DNA of 34,343 nt from Pseudodesulfovibrio sp. JC047 (GTDB lineage Bacteria; Desulfobacterota; Desulfovibrionia; Desulfovibrionales; Desulfovibrionaceae), in NCBI RefSeq assembly GCF_010468615.1, contig NZ_WUEH01000029.1:1-34343 (forward strand), given 5' to 3'. The stretch's first letter is position 1. The number at the start of each line of letters is the position of its first letter. Position numbers and translations under genes: made by a program. The notes beneath the pieces were generated by a model. That model ran no database searches, had not been told where the DNA came from, and worked only from the letters and a program-made list of their open reading frames with translations. Shown here one piece after another: positions 8,398 through 17,453 of this stretch.

Positions 8398-8862
8398 ATG
8401 CGCCTGGTCATACAACGAGTCTCAGACGCCAGCGTCTCGGTCAACGGCACCACTCTCGGGACAATAGAAACAGGACTGCTCGTGCTCGCGGGCTTCGGCT
8501 CTGACGATACCGCGAACCTGCCGAACACGCCGATTTGGAAAAAGATGCTCGACAAAACGCTGAACCTGCGAATCTTTCCTGACGCGGAAGGGAAAATGAA
8601 CCGATCCCTCACGGACATTCAGGGCGACATCCTGCTCATTTCCCAATTCACGTTGTATGCCGATTGCAAAAAAGGCCGCCGCCCATCCTTTACCACGGCC
8701 TGCCATCCGGCCATCGCGGAACCGCTCTTTGATCGACTGATGGACGATACCCAGGCCCAAACGCCCGGGCACTTCGCCACCGGTCAATTCGGGGCGGAAA
8801 TGAATCTGAATTTCACGAACTGGGGCCCGGTCACCATCTTGCTTGATTCGGAGACGTTGTAA
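8398..8862 (+). CDS. dtd: D-aminoacyl-tRNA deacylase
   Basis: This 154-residue protein removes D-amino acids (and Gly from tRNA-Ala) from mischarged tRNA in the cytoplasm. Family marks are the start [17 protein letters not shown], the active-site segment [17 protein letters not shown] and the C-terminal [11 protein letters not shown], which corresponds to the usual N-x-GPVT cross-subunit Gly-Pro motif. The frame stays open upstream to 8281, but that part overlaps the preceding gene and is not family sequence, so the ATG at 8398 is chosen. No clear Shine-Dalgarno precedes it, which suggests coupling to the gene ending at 8396. The length is normal (about 145-155). Confidence 0.95.
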   Translation: MRLVIQRVSDASVSVNGTTLGTIETGLLVLAGFGSDDTANLPNTPIWKKMLDKTLNLRIFPDAEGKMNRSLTDIQGDILLISQFTLYADCKKGRRPSFTTACHPAIAEPLFDRLMDDTQAQTPGHFATGQFGAEMNLNFTNWGPVTILLDSETL

Positions 8863-8902
8863 ACCCTTTGTTCTTATCTGGTATACATTGTAGGCTGTCT
8901 TA

Positions 8903-10321
8903 ATGAGCATCAAATCGAAATTGATAGTGACTCTCTCCGTCATCCTTGTCTCGGCATTCCTCACGACAAGCTTCATTAACTACGCCATCACGCGCAGAGC
9001 AATCCGTTCCGAACTCATTCAATCTTCCCTGCCTCTGACTCGAAAAAATATCTATTCGGAAATCCAGGGCTTCATGATGCGTCCATTGCTGGTTTCGTCT
9101 TCAATGGCCAATGATACCTTCCTGAGAAACTGGATCACTGGGGGCGAAAAAGACCTCGATGCCATCACGAAATATCTCCAGAAAATCAAAAAGAAATACG
9201 GTTTCTTCACGACATTTTTTGTCTCGAAAACCACGGATCTCTATTATACCCAGAATGGAATTCTCAAGGAAATCGGGCCTCGAAACCCGCACGACATCTG
9301 GTATTATGCCTTCCAGCGTTCCGGCAAGGAATTTGATCTGGATGTGGACAACAACGAAGCCGAAAACAACACACTGACCATTTTCATCAATTTCAGGGTG
9401 GACGATGCCAAAGGGCGTTTTCTCGGCGTGGCTGGCGTGGGAGTCAACATTGAAAATGCCGCAAAAATGCTGCGGGAATTCAAACGAAAATATAATCGAA
9501 AAATCTTTCTTGTCGATGAAGATGGTTTGGTCCAACTCCACCATGACAAACACCTCATCGAAAAACACTCCATTGCCAAAGCCGGTGGAATTTCCGAACT
9601 TGCGCCACAAATCCTTCACGAAAAAGACGACATTCTCAGCCTCGAATACAACTGGAACGACACCCATTATCTCCTCTCAACCCAGTATATTCCGGAACTG
9701 CAATGGCACCTCATTGTCGAACAAAGCGAGGATGAGGCATTGGCTTCCGCACGCGAAAATCTCGTGCGGACCATCATCATTGGACTCTGTGCCTCCACCC
9801 TGATTATCGTTCTCTGCATCTTCACGGTGAATCACTATCAGAAACGACTGGAACGACTGGCCCAGACGGACCCATTGACCGGCGTTGCCAACCGGCGCGC
9901 CCTGGAATCCTATTTCCAACAAGCAGCGTACAAGGCCAAACGATATGCGGCCCCATTCTCCACCATTATTCTTGATCTTAACAAATTCAAGGAAGTCAAC
10001 GATCAATACGGGCATCTCAAAGGGGATGAAGTCCTCAAATATGTGGCCACGACCCTGAGCAATACCCTGCGGCCCACAGATATTCTTGCCCGTTGGGGCG
10101 GCGATGAATTCATCATCTTCCTGGATGGAACTCTCGATGATGCACACGTTCTGGCACAACGAACGTTACTGGCCGTCACCGAGTCCTCAGACGAATGCCC
10201 CATCTCATTCAGTTATGGGCTGGCGCAATACCGGGATGGCGATGACCTTGAATCCATCACCAAACGCGCAGACACTGAGTTGTATCAGGCCAAAGATCGC
10301 AGCCGGTCCAAAACGGTGTAG
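8903..10321 (+). CDS. Membrane diguanylate cyclase with a Cache-type sensor
   Basis: This 472-residue protein has TM helix 1 at about residues 5-27, a periplasmic sensor of about 260 residues that looks like a double Cache domain (IWYYAFQRSGKEFDLDVD, FLGVAGVGVNIE), TM helix 2 at about 289-311 and a cytoplasmic GGDEF domain. No HAMP domain separates TM2 from the cyclase; only a short HYQKRLERLA linker does. The active site is intact (GGDEF at 399-403 in ARWGGDEFIIF), and an RxxD inhibitory site, RPTD, lies five residues before it. It should make c-di-GMP from two GTP with product inhibition. The Cache ligand cannot be told. It follows dtd by 40 bases, with no terminator seen, and may have its own promoter. 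Confidence 0.93.
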   Translation: MSIKSKLIVTLSVILVSAFLTTSFINYAITRRAIRSELIQSSLPLTRKNIYSEIQGFMMRPLLVSSSMANDTFLRNWITGGEKDLDAITKYLQKIKKKYGFFTTFFVSKTTDLYYTQNGILKEIGPRNPHDIWYYAFQRSGKEFDLDVDNNEAENNTLTIFINFRVDDAKGRFLGVAGVGVNIENAAKMLREFKRKYNRKIFLVDEDGLVQLHHDKHLIEKHSIAKAGGISELAPQILHEKDDILSLEYNWNDTHYLLSTQYIPELQWHLIVEQSEDEALASARENLVRTIIIGLCASTLIIVLCIFTVNHYQKRLERLAQTDPLTGVANRRALESYFQQAAYKAKRYAAPFSTIILDLNKFKEVNDQYGHLKGDEVLKYVATTLSNTLRPTDILARWGGDEFIIFLDGTLDDAHVLAQRTLLAVTESSDECPISFSYGLAQYRDGDDLESITKRADTELYQAKDRSRSKTV

Positions 10322-10353
10322 TCAACGCCATCGAGAAAAAGGAACTTCAACGA

Positions 10354-11568
10354 ATGCAGACCGATCACCCCACTCGCCCCAGTTTCAGGCAGACACACCC
10401 GCGCATTCTCCTGCTCACCAGTCAATATTTCCTCATCGGCGAACTCAAGGCCGCCTGTGAACGCCTTGGTGTAGATCATTTCTTTCTGGATTTTGGGACC
10501 AAGGAAATGGACCTCGACACCTTTGTCACACAAATGGTGTCTACCCTGAATACCTTCAAACCCGACTTCGTCTTGACCGTCAACCATCTCGGCGTGGACC
10601 GGGAAGGGGTGCTCACCACCCTGCTCAAGACCTATGACATCCCGCTGGCGTCATGGTTTGTGGACAATCCGCATCTCATTCTCGACACCTATCATCACAT
10701 TTTCGAAGGTCGCACCGCCCTGTTCACCTGGGATTTTGATACCGTGGACTCACTCAAGGCCATGGGGTTCGACGCGGTCTTTCACCTGCCTTTGGGAGCT
10801 GATCCCACACGACTGGTCCCGCATCGCACTCAGCCGGTAGACCAATGGCGCGCCCCGATTTCCTTTGTGGGCAACTCCATGTTGACAAAGACCATCAAAC
10901 GGATTCAGGCCTGCAATCCCTCGCCCCGCCTGTTGGAAGCAGGGATGGTCATGGCCAAGGCATTTGGCGAATCCGGCGAACCACAGGCCGAACGATTCAT
11001 GCGCCACGATTTCCCGGAACTGCTTTCGGAATTCGACGCACTCGGCACCCCCGAACGCAAACAGGCCTTTCTGACTTTCATAACCTGGCAGGCGACCCTG
11101 CTGTACCGGCTGGACTGTATCCTGCGGATTCTGGATTTCGATCCACTCATTGTCGGCGATCCCGGTTGGAACGAGCTGCTCAAGGGCCGGGCTGGCTGGC
11201 GGTATCACGCAGAATTATCCTATTATGACGATCTGCCCGATTTCTATCCGCTCTCAACCATCAATTTCAACTGCACGAGCCAGCAAATGAAAGGAGCGGT
11301 CAATCAACGGGTGTTCGATGTGCCCACCTGCGGCGCGTTCCTGCTCACCGATCATCGCCGCCAAATCGAAACCCTATTCGAACCGGACACGGAAATCGCC
11401 GTCTATCGAGACCCGGATGAAATTCCCGGGCTGGTCGATTTGTATCTCAACGCCCCGGACAAACGGGCACGCATCATCAAGGCCGCCCGCAAACGCATTC
11501 TGGCAGAGCACACCTATGACCACCGCATGATGTCACTCATGGAAACCATGCGCCAAACCTTCGAATAA
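10354..11568 (+). CDS. CgeB-like glycosyltransferase
   Basis: This 404-residue soluble protein resembles the CgeB/DUF3880 group of GT-B glycosyltransferases. The N-terminal Rossmann-like half has RILLLTSQYFLIGELKAAC and the motif ASWFVDNPHLIL. The C-terminal half contains ISFVGNS, the acceptor/donor region NFNCTSQQMKGAVNQRVFD followed by PTCGAFLLTD, and a helical tail of the group-1 transferase type (ARKRILAEHTYDHRM). The donor sugar and acceptor are unknown. AAGGAA stands nine bases before the ATG. The GT9 gene begins three bases after its stop, so the two are probably cotranslated. Its place before flagellar hook genes is compatible with flagellin or surface glycan modification, but that is inference. 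Confidence 0.85.
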   Translation: MQTDHPTRPSFRQTHPRILLLTSQYFLIGELKAACERLGVDHFFLDFGTKEMDLDTFVTQMVSTLNTFKPDFVLTVNHLGVDREGVLTTLLKTYDIPLASWFVDNPHLILDTYHHIFEGRTALFTWDFDTVDSLKAMGFDAVFHLPLGADPTRLVPHRTQPVDQWRAPISFVGNSMLTKTIKRIQACNPSPRLLEAGMVMAKAFGESGEPQAERFMRHDFPELLSEFDALGTPERKQAFLTFITWQATLLYRLDCILRILDFDPLIVGDPGWNELLKGRAGWRYHAELSYYDDLPDFYPLSTINFNCTSQQMKGAVNQRVFDVPTCGAFLLTDHRRQIETLFEPDTEIAVYRDPDEIPGLVDLYLNAPDKRARIIKAARKRILAEHTYDHRMMSLMETMRQTFE

Positions 11569-11571
11569 ATC

Positions 11572-12981
11572 ATGACCGGGAAAAAACCGATACTCATACT
11601 CCAGATGCAACGGATGGGAGATCTCATTCTCTCCTACCCGCTCATGCTCTGGCTCGCCCGACGGTATCCCGACCATCCGATCCTTGTCGCTGCCGAGGCT
11701 TCCTTTTTCACCCCGCTGATGAAACTCTCGCCAGCAGTAACCTATATTCCATGGTCCGAAGCCCACCGCCTCAAACGGCATTCTTTTAAATTGGTCCTGA
11801 ATCTGTCCATTCAGGAAAAGGCGGCCATTCTGGCCGGCGAAGTGACATCCGAACAGGTACTCGGCCCGGTTCAAGCCGCAGACGGCTCCCGTTTTGTCCA
11901 CGGAGACTGGCAACTGTATCGGGCCTCTCTTGTCACGAACAACCGCTTCAACCGATATCATTGGGCGGAACTCAACGCATTGGATTGTATTCCATATGCT
12001 GATATCCACGCCACCCAATTCGATACACCACGCACCGTGCCCGACAACCGCACCGTGGGGCTGTTCCTCGGGGCGAGCGACACGGCGAAACGCCCTTCCG
12101 CACCATTCTGGGCCGCATTGGTCGATGAACTTCATGGCCGGGACCTGCGCCCGGTCCTGTTTGGAGGCCCCGCAGAAAAACCCCTTGGCCGACAGGTCGC
12201 ATCCCTCGCCGCCGGTCAAACGCTGGATCTGTGCGGCACGCTCGGTCTGGATGAACTGAGTGCCGTCGGCCAGACTATCGCACTTTTCATCACCCCGGAT
12301 ACCGGTCCCATGCATTTGGCAGTCTGGTCCGGCGTGAAATGCCTGAACCTGTCCATGGGCAACGTCAACGCCTGGGAAACCGGTCCCTATTCGCCCGGAC
12401 ACACCATTCTGCGTGCCGACATGGACTGCGCCAAAGGATGCTGGGCCTGTTCCCGCGACAAACTCTCTTGCCACGACGCATTCAAACCCGGACCAGTGGC
12501 CGCTTTTGCCGCACGCATGATCGCCGGGGATGGACCGACCAAACTCGCCCGGATGAAGCTTCCGGGACTGGCCGCCTTTGAAACAGGAACATCCGATCTC
12601 GGTCTTTTCCATCTCACCCGACTCGACCAGACCCCACCGGATGCCGAACGATTGCTGTCCCGCTTCTGGCAACGCTTTTTCGGTGCGCACTTCGGTCTCT
12701 GGGAAACAACCCGGTGCACGGAAGCATGGAACGATTTGACGCAACACGCCGAAAAAGAAACGACCATTCTACTGGGACATCTTCCGGAAATGGGCCGCCA
12801 GTTCAAACACGGGCTTCGTCACGGAAGCATCCTGGATGACACGTTCTGGGTCGAAAGTCCCACCCCGATCAAACCACTCACTGGCTACGCTCACCTGTTT
12901 CTCGAAAACACCGACTACTCCCGTTCTGGCTGGAGCATGGCTCTCACCCTGCTGGAAAAGCTTATCGCTCTCTGTCAATAA
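11572..12981 (+). CDS. GT9 (heptosyltransferase-like) glycosyltransferase with extra C-terminal domain
   Basis: Residues 1 to about 320 are a GT9 transferase of the ADP-heptose:LPS heptosyltransferase type: ILILQMQRMGDLILSYPL at the start, a nucleotide-binding half with VGLFLGASDTAKR, RPVLFGGPAEK and DLCGTLGLDEL, then PDTGPMHLAVWSGVK. The cysteine cluster CAKGCWACSRDKLSC near 286-300 sits where many GT9 members have C-x-x-C-type clusters. Residues about 325-469 form an additional segment that I do not recognise. The enzyme would act on the cytoplasmic side on a lipid or protein acceptor; sugar and acceptor are unknown. It follows the CgeB-like gene by three bases. Confidence 0.88.
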   Translation: MTGKKPILILQMQRMGDLILSYPLMLWLARRYPDHPILVAAEASFFTPLMKLSPAVTYIPWSEAHRLKRHSFKLVLNLSIQEKAAILAGEVTSEQVLGPVQAADGSRFVHGDWQLYRASLVTNNRFNRYHWAELNALDCIPYADIHATQFDTPRTVPDNRTVGLFLGASDTAKRPSAPFWAALVDELHGRDLRPVLFGGPAEKPLGRQVASLAAGQTLDLCGTLGLDELSAVGQTIALFITPDTGPMHLAVWSGVKCLNLSMGNVNAWETGPYSPGHTILRADMDCAKGCWACSRDKLSCHDAFKPGPVAAFAARMIAGDGPTKLARMKLPGLAAFETGTSDLGLFHLTRLDQTPPDAERLLSRFWQRFFGAHFGLWETTRCTEAWNDLTQHAEKETTILLGHLPEMGRQFKHGLRHGSILDDTFWVESPTPIKPLTGYAHLFLENTDYSRSGWSMALTLLEKLIALCQ

Positions 12982-13048
12982 CCGCCTAACAGGGTCATTT
13001 CTTCCTAGCCACATTCTTTCAACACACTGATTTTACGACGCTTCTTCT

Positions 13049-13065
13049 TTGGCACAGCTTTTGAT
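13049..13065 (+). promoter_or_regulatory. Sigma-54-type -24/-12 promoter for fliK-flgD-flgE
   Basis: The sequence TTGGCACA-GCTT-TTGA keeps the -24 GG and the exact spacing of the consensus TTGGCACR-N4-TTGC, with one deviation (A for C) in the -12 box. The predicted start near 13076 leaves a leader of about 15 bases carrying GGAGAAAGG before the ATG at 13091. Flagellar hook genes are commonly RpoN-dependent. No upstream activator site could be identified. Confidence 0.6.
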
Positions 13066-13090
13066 TATATTCAGGCTGAAGGAGAAAGGT

Positions 13091-14749
13091 ATGCAAAATA
13101 TTCCTGGCATCGCCATCCAAAAGCCGACCGAACAGATTCCGGTCATGAAAATCGCCCCGGCAAACACGGGGGACCAAAATGACAAGTTCATGGATCTGTT
13201 CAACACACACGCAAATCTCGTCGAAGATGAGCTGGCGCTGACCCCTGTCTCCTCACAGGAAAAAATGCTGGAATCCGGCCCCGCTTCCGAAGACCAGGAA
13301 GCCACTGTCAATGCCGCTGGGAACGAAGTTCCGATTCAAGATGATCCCGAACCAACCGAAGCGCCTCTGGACACGCGTATGACAGAAGAGGATTTCGAAG
13401 AGATCAGGGACGACCTCGAAGCCTATGGCATGTCTCAGGAAAAGCTGGACGCGATCGAAGAAAAGATTCGGAGCGACGAAGGCATGACCTGGGGAGAATT
13501 CACCGAAGTCGTGGCCCAGAGTATGGCCGAAATGCGCACCAACGAATTTTCCGAGACTGAAAAAGGGAAGTTGACCAGCTTCTTCTCGAAGTTCGGATTC
13601 TCGGACACGGAAAGCGACGCACTCATCCGAGATCTGGAAAACGGCAATCAGGCCAAAGTCCTGAAGGCGCTCCAGGTCAAGATGGACGCCATGCCAAAGG
13701 ATCAACGCCTCCTGTTCGACAAGCAGGAAGTCGAAGCGTTTACTTCGGCACTCGGTTTTTCCAAAGAATTCACGAGTAAACTCCAGGAACTCTTCGGGAC
13801 AAACGCCCTGCCCAAAGACATCAAGCAGGCCTTTACCCTCATTCAACAGGAAATGACGGCACTGGATGCCAAGGACCAGACCTTGCTCCAGGCCGTGACC
13901 AAAGGGTTTGTTCATGCCATGGGAGACGCAGCCAAGGAAAGCACCCTCGCCCGTCAGGTTGCGGAAGCCGTGGACCTCAAACCACGTGTGGCCGAAGACG
14001 CCTTCAAGGCCGAAACAAACCGAGATTTCACGCAAGTAACAGACAACCGTCAGCAGGGACTGTCGGAGACGCACCACACAAAGGCACCCGCAGCGGCCAA
14101 TCAGCAACAACCGGAATCCGATACGCATTGGACCACCCTGCTTGAAAAGGTTGCCACAAACGATGCCGGAACAGAACGCGCTCAGGTCAACGTCAAGACT
14201 GACGAGACCATCAACACGCTCAAGACGGGATTGACCTCCTCAACCGAAATCGGAACCGGAACAAAAACACACGCATGGGAAAAAGTTTCCGCCCCCAAGG
14301 TCATGAAACAGGTGGACAATGCCTTCATCAAAACCCTGAATAATGGGGCCAAACAACTCACCGTACAGCTCACACCAGAAAACCTCGGCAAGCTCTCCAT
14401 CGTGCTCCAGGTCAATGGGAAAGAGGTCAATGCAAGCATTCGGGCCGAGAACCATGAAGCGGCAAAGATTATCCATGAGAACCTTGATATAATTAAGAAT
14501 TCTTTAGAAAATCAAGGACTCAAGGTTGAAAAACTTGATGTTCAGACCGGGCTTGCCAACAACCAGGATGCCCATGAATGGTTTGGTCAGGAACAGCACA
14601 ACATGGCCCGAGATCGCGAGGCCATGGCCGCCATGCGCAGCCACATGAAAAATATGCGGAATGGAAATGACGGCCCAATGGCCCAAGACCTGCAACTTCT
14701 CCGTGAGCAGGCAATTAATGCCGCACATGGGTTACACGTTATTGCGTAA
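13091..14749 (+). CDS. fliK: Flagellar hook-length control protein
   Basis: This 552-residue protein is secreted by the flagellar type III system, measures hook length and switches export specificity. The N-terminal three quarters are low-complexity, acidic and helical (many E, D, K, Q), as usual for the ruler part. The conserved C-terminal domain (about 420-500) contains LTVQLTPENLGKLSIVLQV, NASIRAENHEAAKIIHENL and LKVEKLDVQTG, the FliK_C signature. The open frame extends to 13049, but that region holds the sigma-54-like promoter. The ATG at 13091 is directly preceded by GGAGAAAGG, so it is chosen. It is followed after 12 bases by flgD. It is longer than the enterobacterial protein (about 400), which is common because the ruler varies. 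Confidence 0.93.
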   Translation: MQNIPGIAIQKPTEQIPVMKIAPANTGDQNDKFMDLFNTHANLVEDELALTPVSSQEKMLESGPASEDQEATVNAAGNEVPIQDDPEPTEAPLDTRMTEEDFEEIRDDLEAYGMSQEKLDAIEEKIRSDEGMTWGEFTEVVAQSMAEMRTNEFSETEKGKLTSFFSKFGFSDTESDALIRDLENGNQAKVLKALQVKMDAMPKDQRLLFDKQEVEAFTSALGFSKEFTSKLQELFGTNALPKDIKQAFTLIQQEMTALDAKDQTLLQAVTKGFVHAMGDAAKESTLARQVAEAVDLKPRVAEDAFKAETNRDFTQVTDNRQQGLSETHHTKAPAAANQQQPESDTHWTTLLEKVATNDAGTERAQVNVKTDETINTLKTGLTSSTEIGTGTKTHAWEKVSAPKVMKQVDNAFIKTLNNGAKQLTVQLTPENLGKLSIVLQVNGKEVNASIRAENHEAAKIIHENLDIIKNSLENQGLKVEKLDVQTGLANNQDAHEWFGQEQHNMARDREAMAAMRSHMKNMRNGNDGPMAQDLQLLREQAINAAHGLHVIA

Positions 14750-14761
14750 GCGAGGTCTATT

Positions 14762-15493
14762 ATGGGTTACATAGACAATGGTGGAATGATTCTCGGGGCA
14801 CAGGAACAACGGATGGCCGCGAGCAACACTCCGCAACACAAATCGAGCATGGATCAGGATTCTTTCCTGACGATTCTGGTAGCGCAACTGACGCATCAGG
14901 ACCCGCTCAATCCGATGGAAGACACGGAGATGACATCCCAGTTGGCCCAGTTCTCAAGCCTTGAGCAACTCACCAACATCAATGACGGCATCAAGTCATT
15001 GGGGTCCTCCATGCAGCAAAGCGACATGCTCTCGGCAGTCAGCTTCATCGGCAAGGAAGTCAAGGCCGAAGGGTACAAAATCAGCATGAACGAAGGCAAC
15101 GCCTCGACCATCTACTACGGTTTTGGCGAACCGGTCTCGAAAATCATGATGAATATTTACGATTCCGAAGGCGCCATCATCCGCTCTGTCGAACTGGGCA
15201 GCAAGAAGGCCGGATCATATCAGTACGAATGGGACGGAAAAAATGAAGCGGGTCAAAAAGTGCCAGACGGCCAGTACGGAATTGGCATTCTCGGTGAGGA
15301 CGTCAATGGCAAACATGTCATGGTCCAAACGGAAATTTCCGGCCGAGTTGATGCCGTAGTCAACGAAAAGGGCACCCAGTACCTACGCCTGAGCGACGGC
15401 AGATTTATCAGCTTCCTCAATGTCAAGGAAGTGGTTGATCCGGGAACCGCCCCAATTGTGAAACCGGATGACGACAAGTCTGACGAAGAATAA
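14762..15493 (+). CDS. flgD: Flagellar hook assembly (capping) protein
   Basis: This 243-residue protein caps the growing hook in the periplasm and outside, and places FlgE subunits. The FlgD signature lies in the N-terminal quarter: DQDSFLTILVAQLTHQDPLN, followed by MEDTEMTSQLAQFSSLEQL. The central part has an Ig-like/Tudor-like fold pattern with YGFGEPVSKIMMNIYDSEG and YQYEWDGKNEAGQKVPDGQY, the FLIG4-like region. The ending is acidic (KPDDDKSDEE). The start ATG at 14762 follows a GAGG, with no competing start. Position between fliK and flgE is the classical order. Confidence 0.96.
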   Translation: MGYIDNGGMILGAQEQRMAASNTPQHKSSMDQDSFLTILVAQLTHQDPLNPMEDTEMTSQLAQFSSLEQLTNINDGIKSLGSSMQQSDMLSAVSFIGKEVKAEGYKISMNEGNASTIYYGFGEPVSKIMMNIYDSEGAIIRSVELGSKKAGSYQYEWDGKNEAGQKVPDGQYGIGILGEDVNGKHVMVQTEISGRVDAVVNEKGTQYLRLSDGRFISFLNVKEVVDPGTAPIVKPDDDKSDEE

Positions 15494-15555
15494 CGATAAA
15501 TTTCACCTGCGGCAGCCACGCCACAGGCTCTTGGAGAAGAGATTAGGAGGTAGAT

Positions 15556-17229
15556 ATGGGTTTAGGAGCATCATTGTATTCCGGTATTTCGGGGCTTACA
15601 GCGCATTCCGAACGGATGACGGTCATCGGCAACAACCTCGCCAACGTGAACACCACGGGGTTCAAAGGCGCACGAATGCAGTTCGAAGACCTCATGAGCA
15701 CCGATTTTTCCACGGTCAACGGCGTGGGTCAGGTCGGACGCGGCGTTCGGGTCTCCACAGTCTATTCGGACTTTGGCCAGGGTGCGTTCGAGTCATCGTC
15801 CGAAGCAACGGACATGGCCATCTCCGGTGACGGCATGTTTCTGGTGTCGCCCCTCGGCGAAGACATGAAATATTTTTCCAGAGCGGGCAATTTCCGTTTT
15901 GATCAGGACGGATTCCTCGTTGATCCACATGGATATATCCTTCAAGGATGGGAAATCGAACGATCCAGCACCTCGGTCACCACGACCAGTTCGAACACGT
16001 CCCTGTCCCCGCGTTCCGCACGAATCATCGGGACTCCCACGGATATCCGTCTGGAAAACTTCCAATCCGAGCCGAATCCGACCACCAATGTGTCCATGGT
16101 CACCAACCTGGACCCGACAGCACCGGATAATTCTTCAAGCAGCACGGACCCCTACTTTGCCATGTTCAGTAACTGGCACGGCGACAAAGAGACACCGCTG
16201 CCACCGACACTCTATTCCTATTCGAGCACGCTGAAGGTCTATGACGACATCGGCACAGCCCACAATCTGACCGTCTATTATGACCAAGTCACCATGAGCA
16301 ATGCCGGTGGCGACACAGTCTGGGAATACATGGTCACCTGTGAACCAAACGCTGACCGCCGGATTCTCAGTGGTATGGATGGTCAGGACACCTCCATCGG
16401 ACAGGCCGAAACATCGGCGGCCGGCGTTCTGATGATTGGCACCATGACATTTACCACCGGCCAATTGTCCGGCATGAGCGCGTACACGCTCAAATCGAAC
16501 GGCGGCGGTTCGGTCAAGGACTTGAACAACTGGTCACTGGCGGATTTTTCCACCAGCGGTTACCCGGTGTGTACAGCCAACTTCCTCGGCAAATCAAACG
16601 CCAGTACAGCCGAAGCCACCAATGCCACCCCGCTCCAAATTGATTTTGGTATTTCCAACAGGGATTTGTCCAGTAACGGCGGCCCCGTCACCATTGGTTG
16701 GGAAGGAGGACTCGGTTCTCTGCCACAAACGGCCGCCATGGTCGGTAGTGATGTCAGCAGTGCCGGCTATCTGGCCAACTTCAAAGACCCGGCAGTCAGT
16801 GCCCTGGCCACTCAAAGCTTTGACACCGGCGGTCCGTCCACCCTGTTCCAAAGTCAGGACGGATACTCCGCAGGTATCCTGCAAAATATCTCGGTTTCCC
16901 GCGAAGGCGTCATCACCGGCCACTATTCCAACGGTCAGGTGTTGGAACTCTACGCGGTCACACTGGCGACCTTTACCAATGAACACGGTCTCAGGCGTGA
17001 AGGCGGCAACCTGTTCTCCGAAACCCGCGAATCCGGCCCAGCCCTAACCGGGCAGGCAGGCTCCACGGGCAAGGGAACCATTGATGGCAACTCCCTGGAG
17101 ATGTCCAATGTGGATATGGCCACCGAATTCGTCCGCATGATTAGCACGCAGCGCGGATTCCAGGCCAACACCAAGGTTATCACCACCACGGACTCAATGC
17201 TCGGCGAAGTCATCGCCATGAAACGATAA
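15556..17229 (+). CDS. flgE: Flagellar hook protein
   Basis: This 557-residue protein is the structural subunit of the flagellar hook. The N-terminal rod/hook signature is clear (LYSGISGLTAHSERM, VIGNNLANVNTTGFKG), as is the C-terminal one (LEMSNVDMATEFVRMISTQR, then GFQANTKVITTTDSM). These two ends form the coiled-coil D0 region. The middle (about 90-480) is rich in Ser, Thr and Gly and holds the variable D1-D3 domains, larger than in Salmonella (403 residues) but usual for Desulfovibrio-type hooks. A strong GGAGG stands seven bases before the ATG. It is the last gene of the fliK-flgD-flgE group and is followed by a terminator-like hairpin. Confidence 0.97.
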   Translation: MGLGASLYSGISGLTAHSERMTVIGNNLANVNTTGFKGARMQFEDLMSTDFSTVNGVGQVGRGVRVSTVYSDFGQGAFESSSEATDMAISGDGMFLVSPLGEDMKYFSRAGNFRFDQDGFLVDPHGYILQGWEIERSSTSVTTTSSNTSLSPRSARIIGTPTDIRLENFQSEPNPTTNVSMVTNLDPTAPDNSSSSTDPYFAMFSNWHGDKETPLPPTLYSYSSTLKVYDDIGTAHNLTVYYDQVTMSNAGGDTVWEYMVTCEPNADRRILSGMDGQDTSIGQAETSAAGVLMIGTMTFTTGQLSGMSAYTLKSNGGGSVKDLNNWSLADFSTSGYPVCTANFLGKSNASTAEATNATPLQIDFGISNRDLSSNGGPVTIGWEGGLGSLPQTAAMVGSDVSSAGYLANFKDPAVSALATQSFDTGGPSTLFQSQDGYSAGILQNISVSREGVITGHYSNGQVLELYAVTLATFTNEHGLRREGGNLFSETRESGPALTGQAGSTGKGTIDGNSLEMSNVDMATEFVRMISTQRGFQANTKVITTTDSMLGEVIAMKR

Positions 17230-17278
17230 ACTCTCTCGGTCTAAAGTAACCCATACTCAATAGACCCTTCTCCACGGC

Positions 17279-17303
17279 ATCCTCTGTCTGACCCGCAGAG
17301 GAT
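17279..17303. repeat. 8-bp hairpin downstream of flgE
   Basis: ATCCTCTG at 17279-17286 pairs with CAGAGGAT at 17296-17303 around a nine-base loop, 50 bases after flgE. No T-run follows. It may assist the stronger hairpin just downstream. Confidence 0.4.
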
Positions 17304-17315
17304 ACCAGCAAAACC

Positions 17316-17362
17316 ACGGCCCGACAGGCAACCCACCTGTCGGGCCGTTGTGCATCATTTTT
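17316..17362 (+). terminator. Probable terminator of the flagellar operon
   Basis: A perfect 12-bp GC-rich stem (17317-17328 with 17336-17347) has a seven-base loop and is followed by a mixed T-rich tail ending in TTTTT. The distance to the T5 is somewhat long for a classical terminator, but the position after flgE and before a convergent gene fits. Confidence 0.65.
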
Positions 17363-17382
17363 CGACGCAGCCCCATGCCCAC

Positions 17383-17416
17383 AAAAATCCCTGCTCAAAA
17401 ATTTTTTGAACAGGGA
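17383..17416 (-). terminator. Terminator of the AhpD-like gene
   Basis: A near-perfect 29-base palindrome at 17388-17416 (14-base arms, one mismatch) is followed on the minus strand by TTTTTG. It lies 38 bases beyond the stop of the minus-strand gene ending at 17454. Confidence 0.65.
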
Positions 17417-17453
17417 ATTTCGACATCCGTGCCGCGCGAAAAAAACACACGCA

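Noticed and set aside
11533-12747. 404-codon open frame on the minus strand
   Set aside because: It is an antisense shadow of the GT9 gene, Cys/Gly/Pro-rich without domain character, and lies opposite a clear protein family.
13049-13090. Longer fliK N-terminus
   Set aside because: The extra 14 codons overlap the sigma-54-like promoter; the ATG at 13091 has GGAGAAAGG immediately before it.
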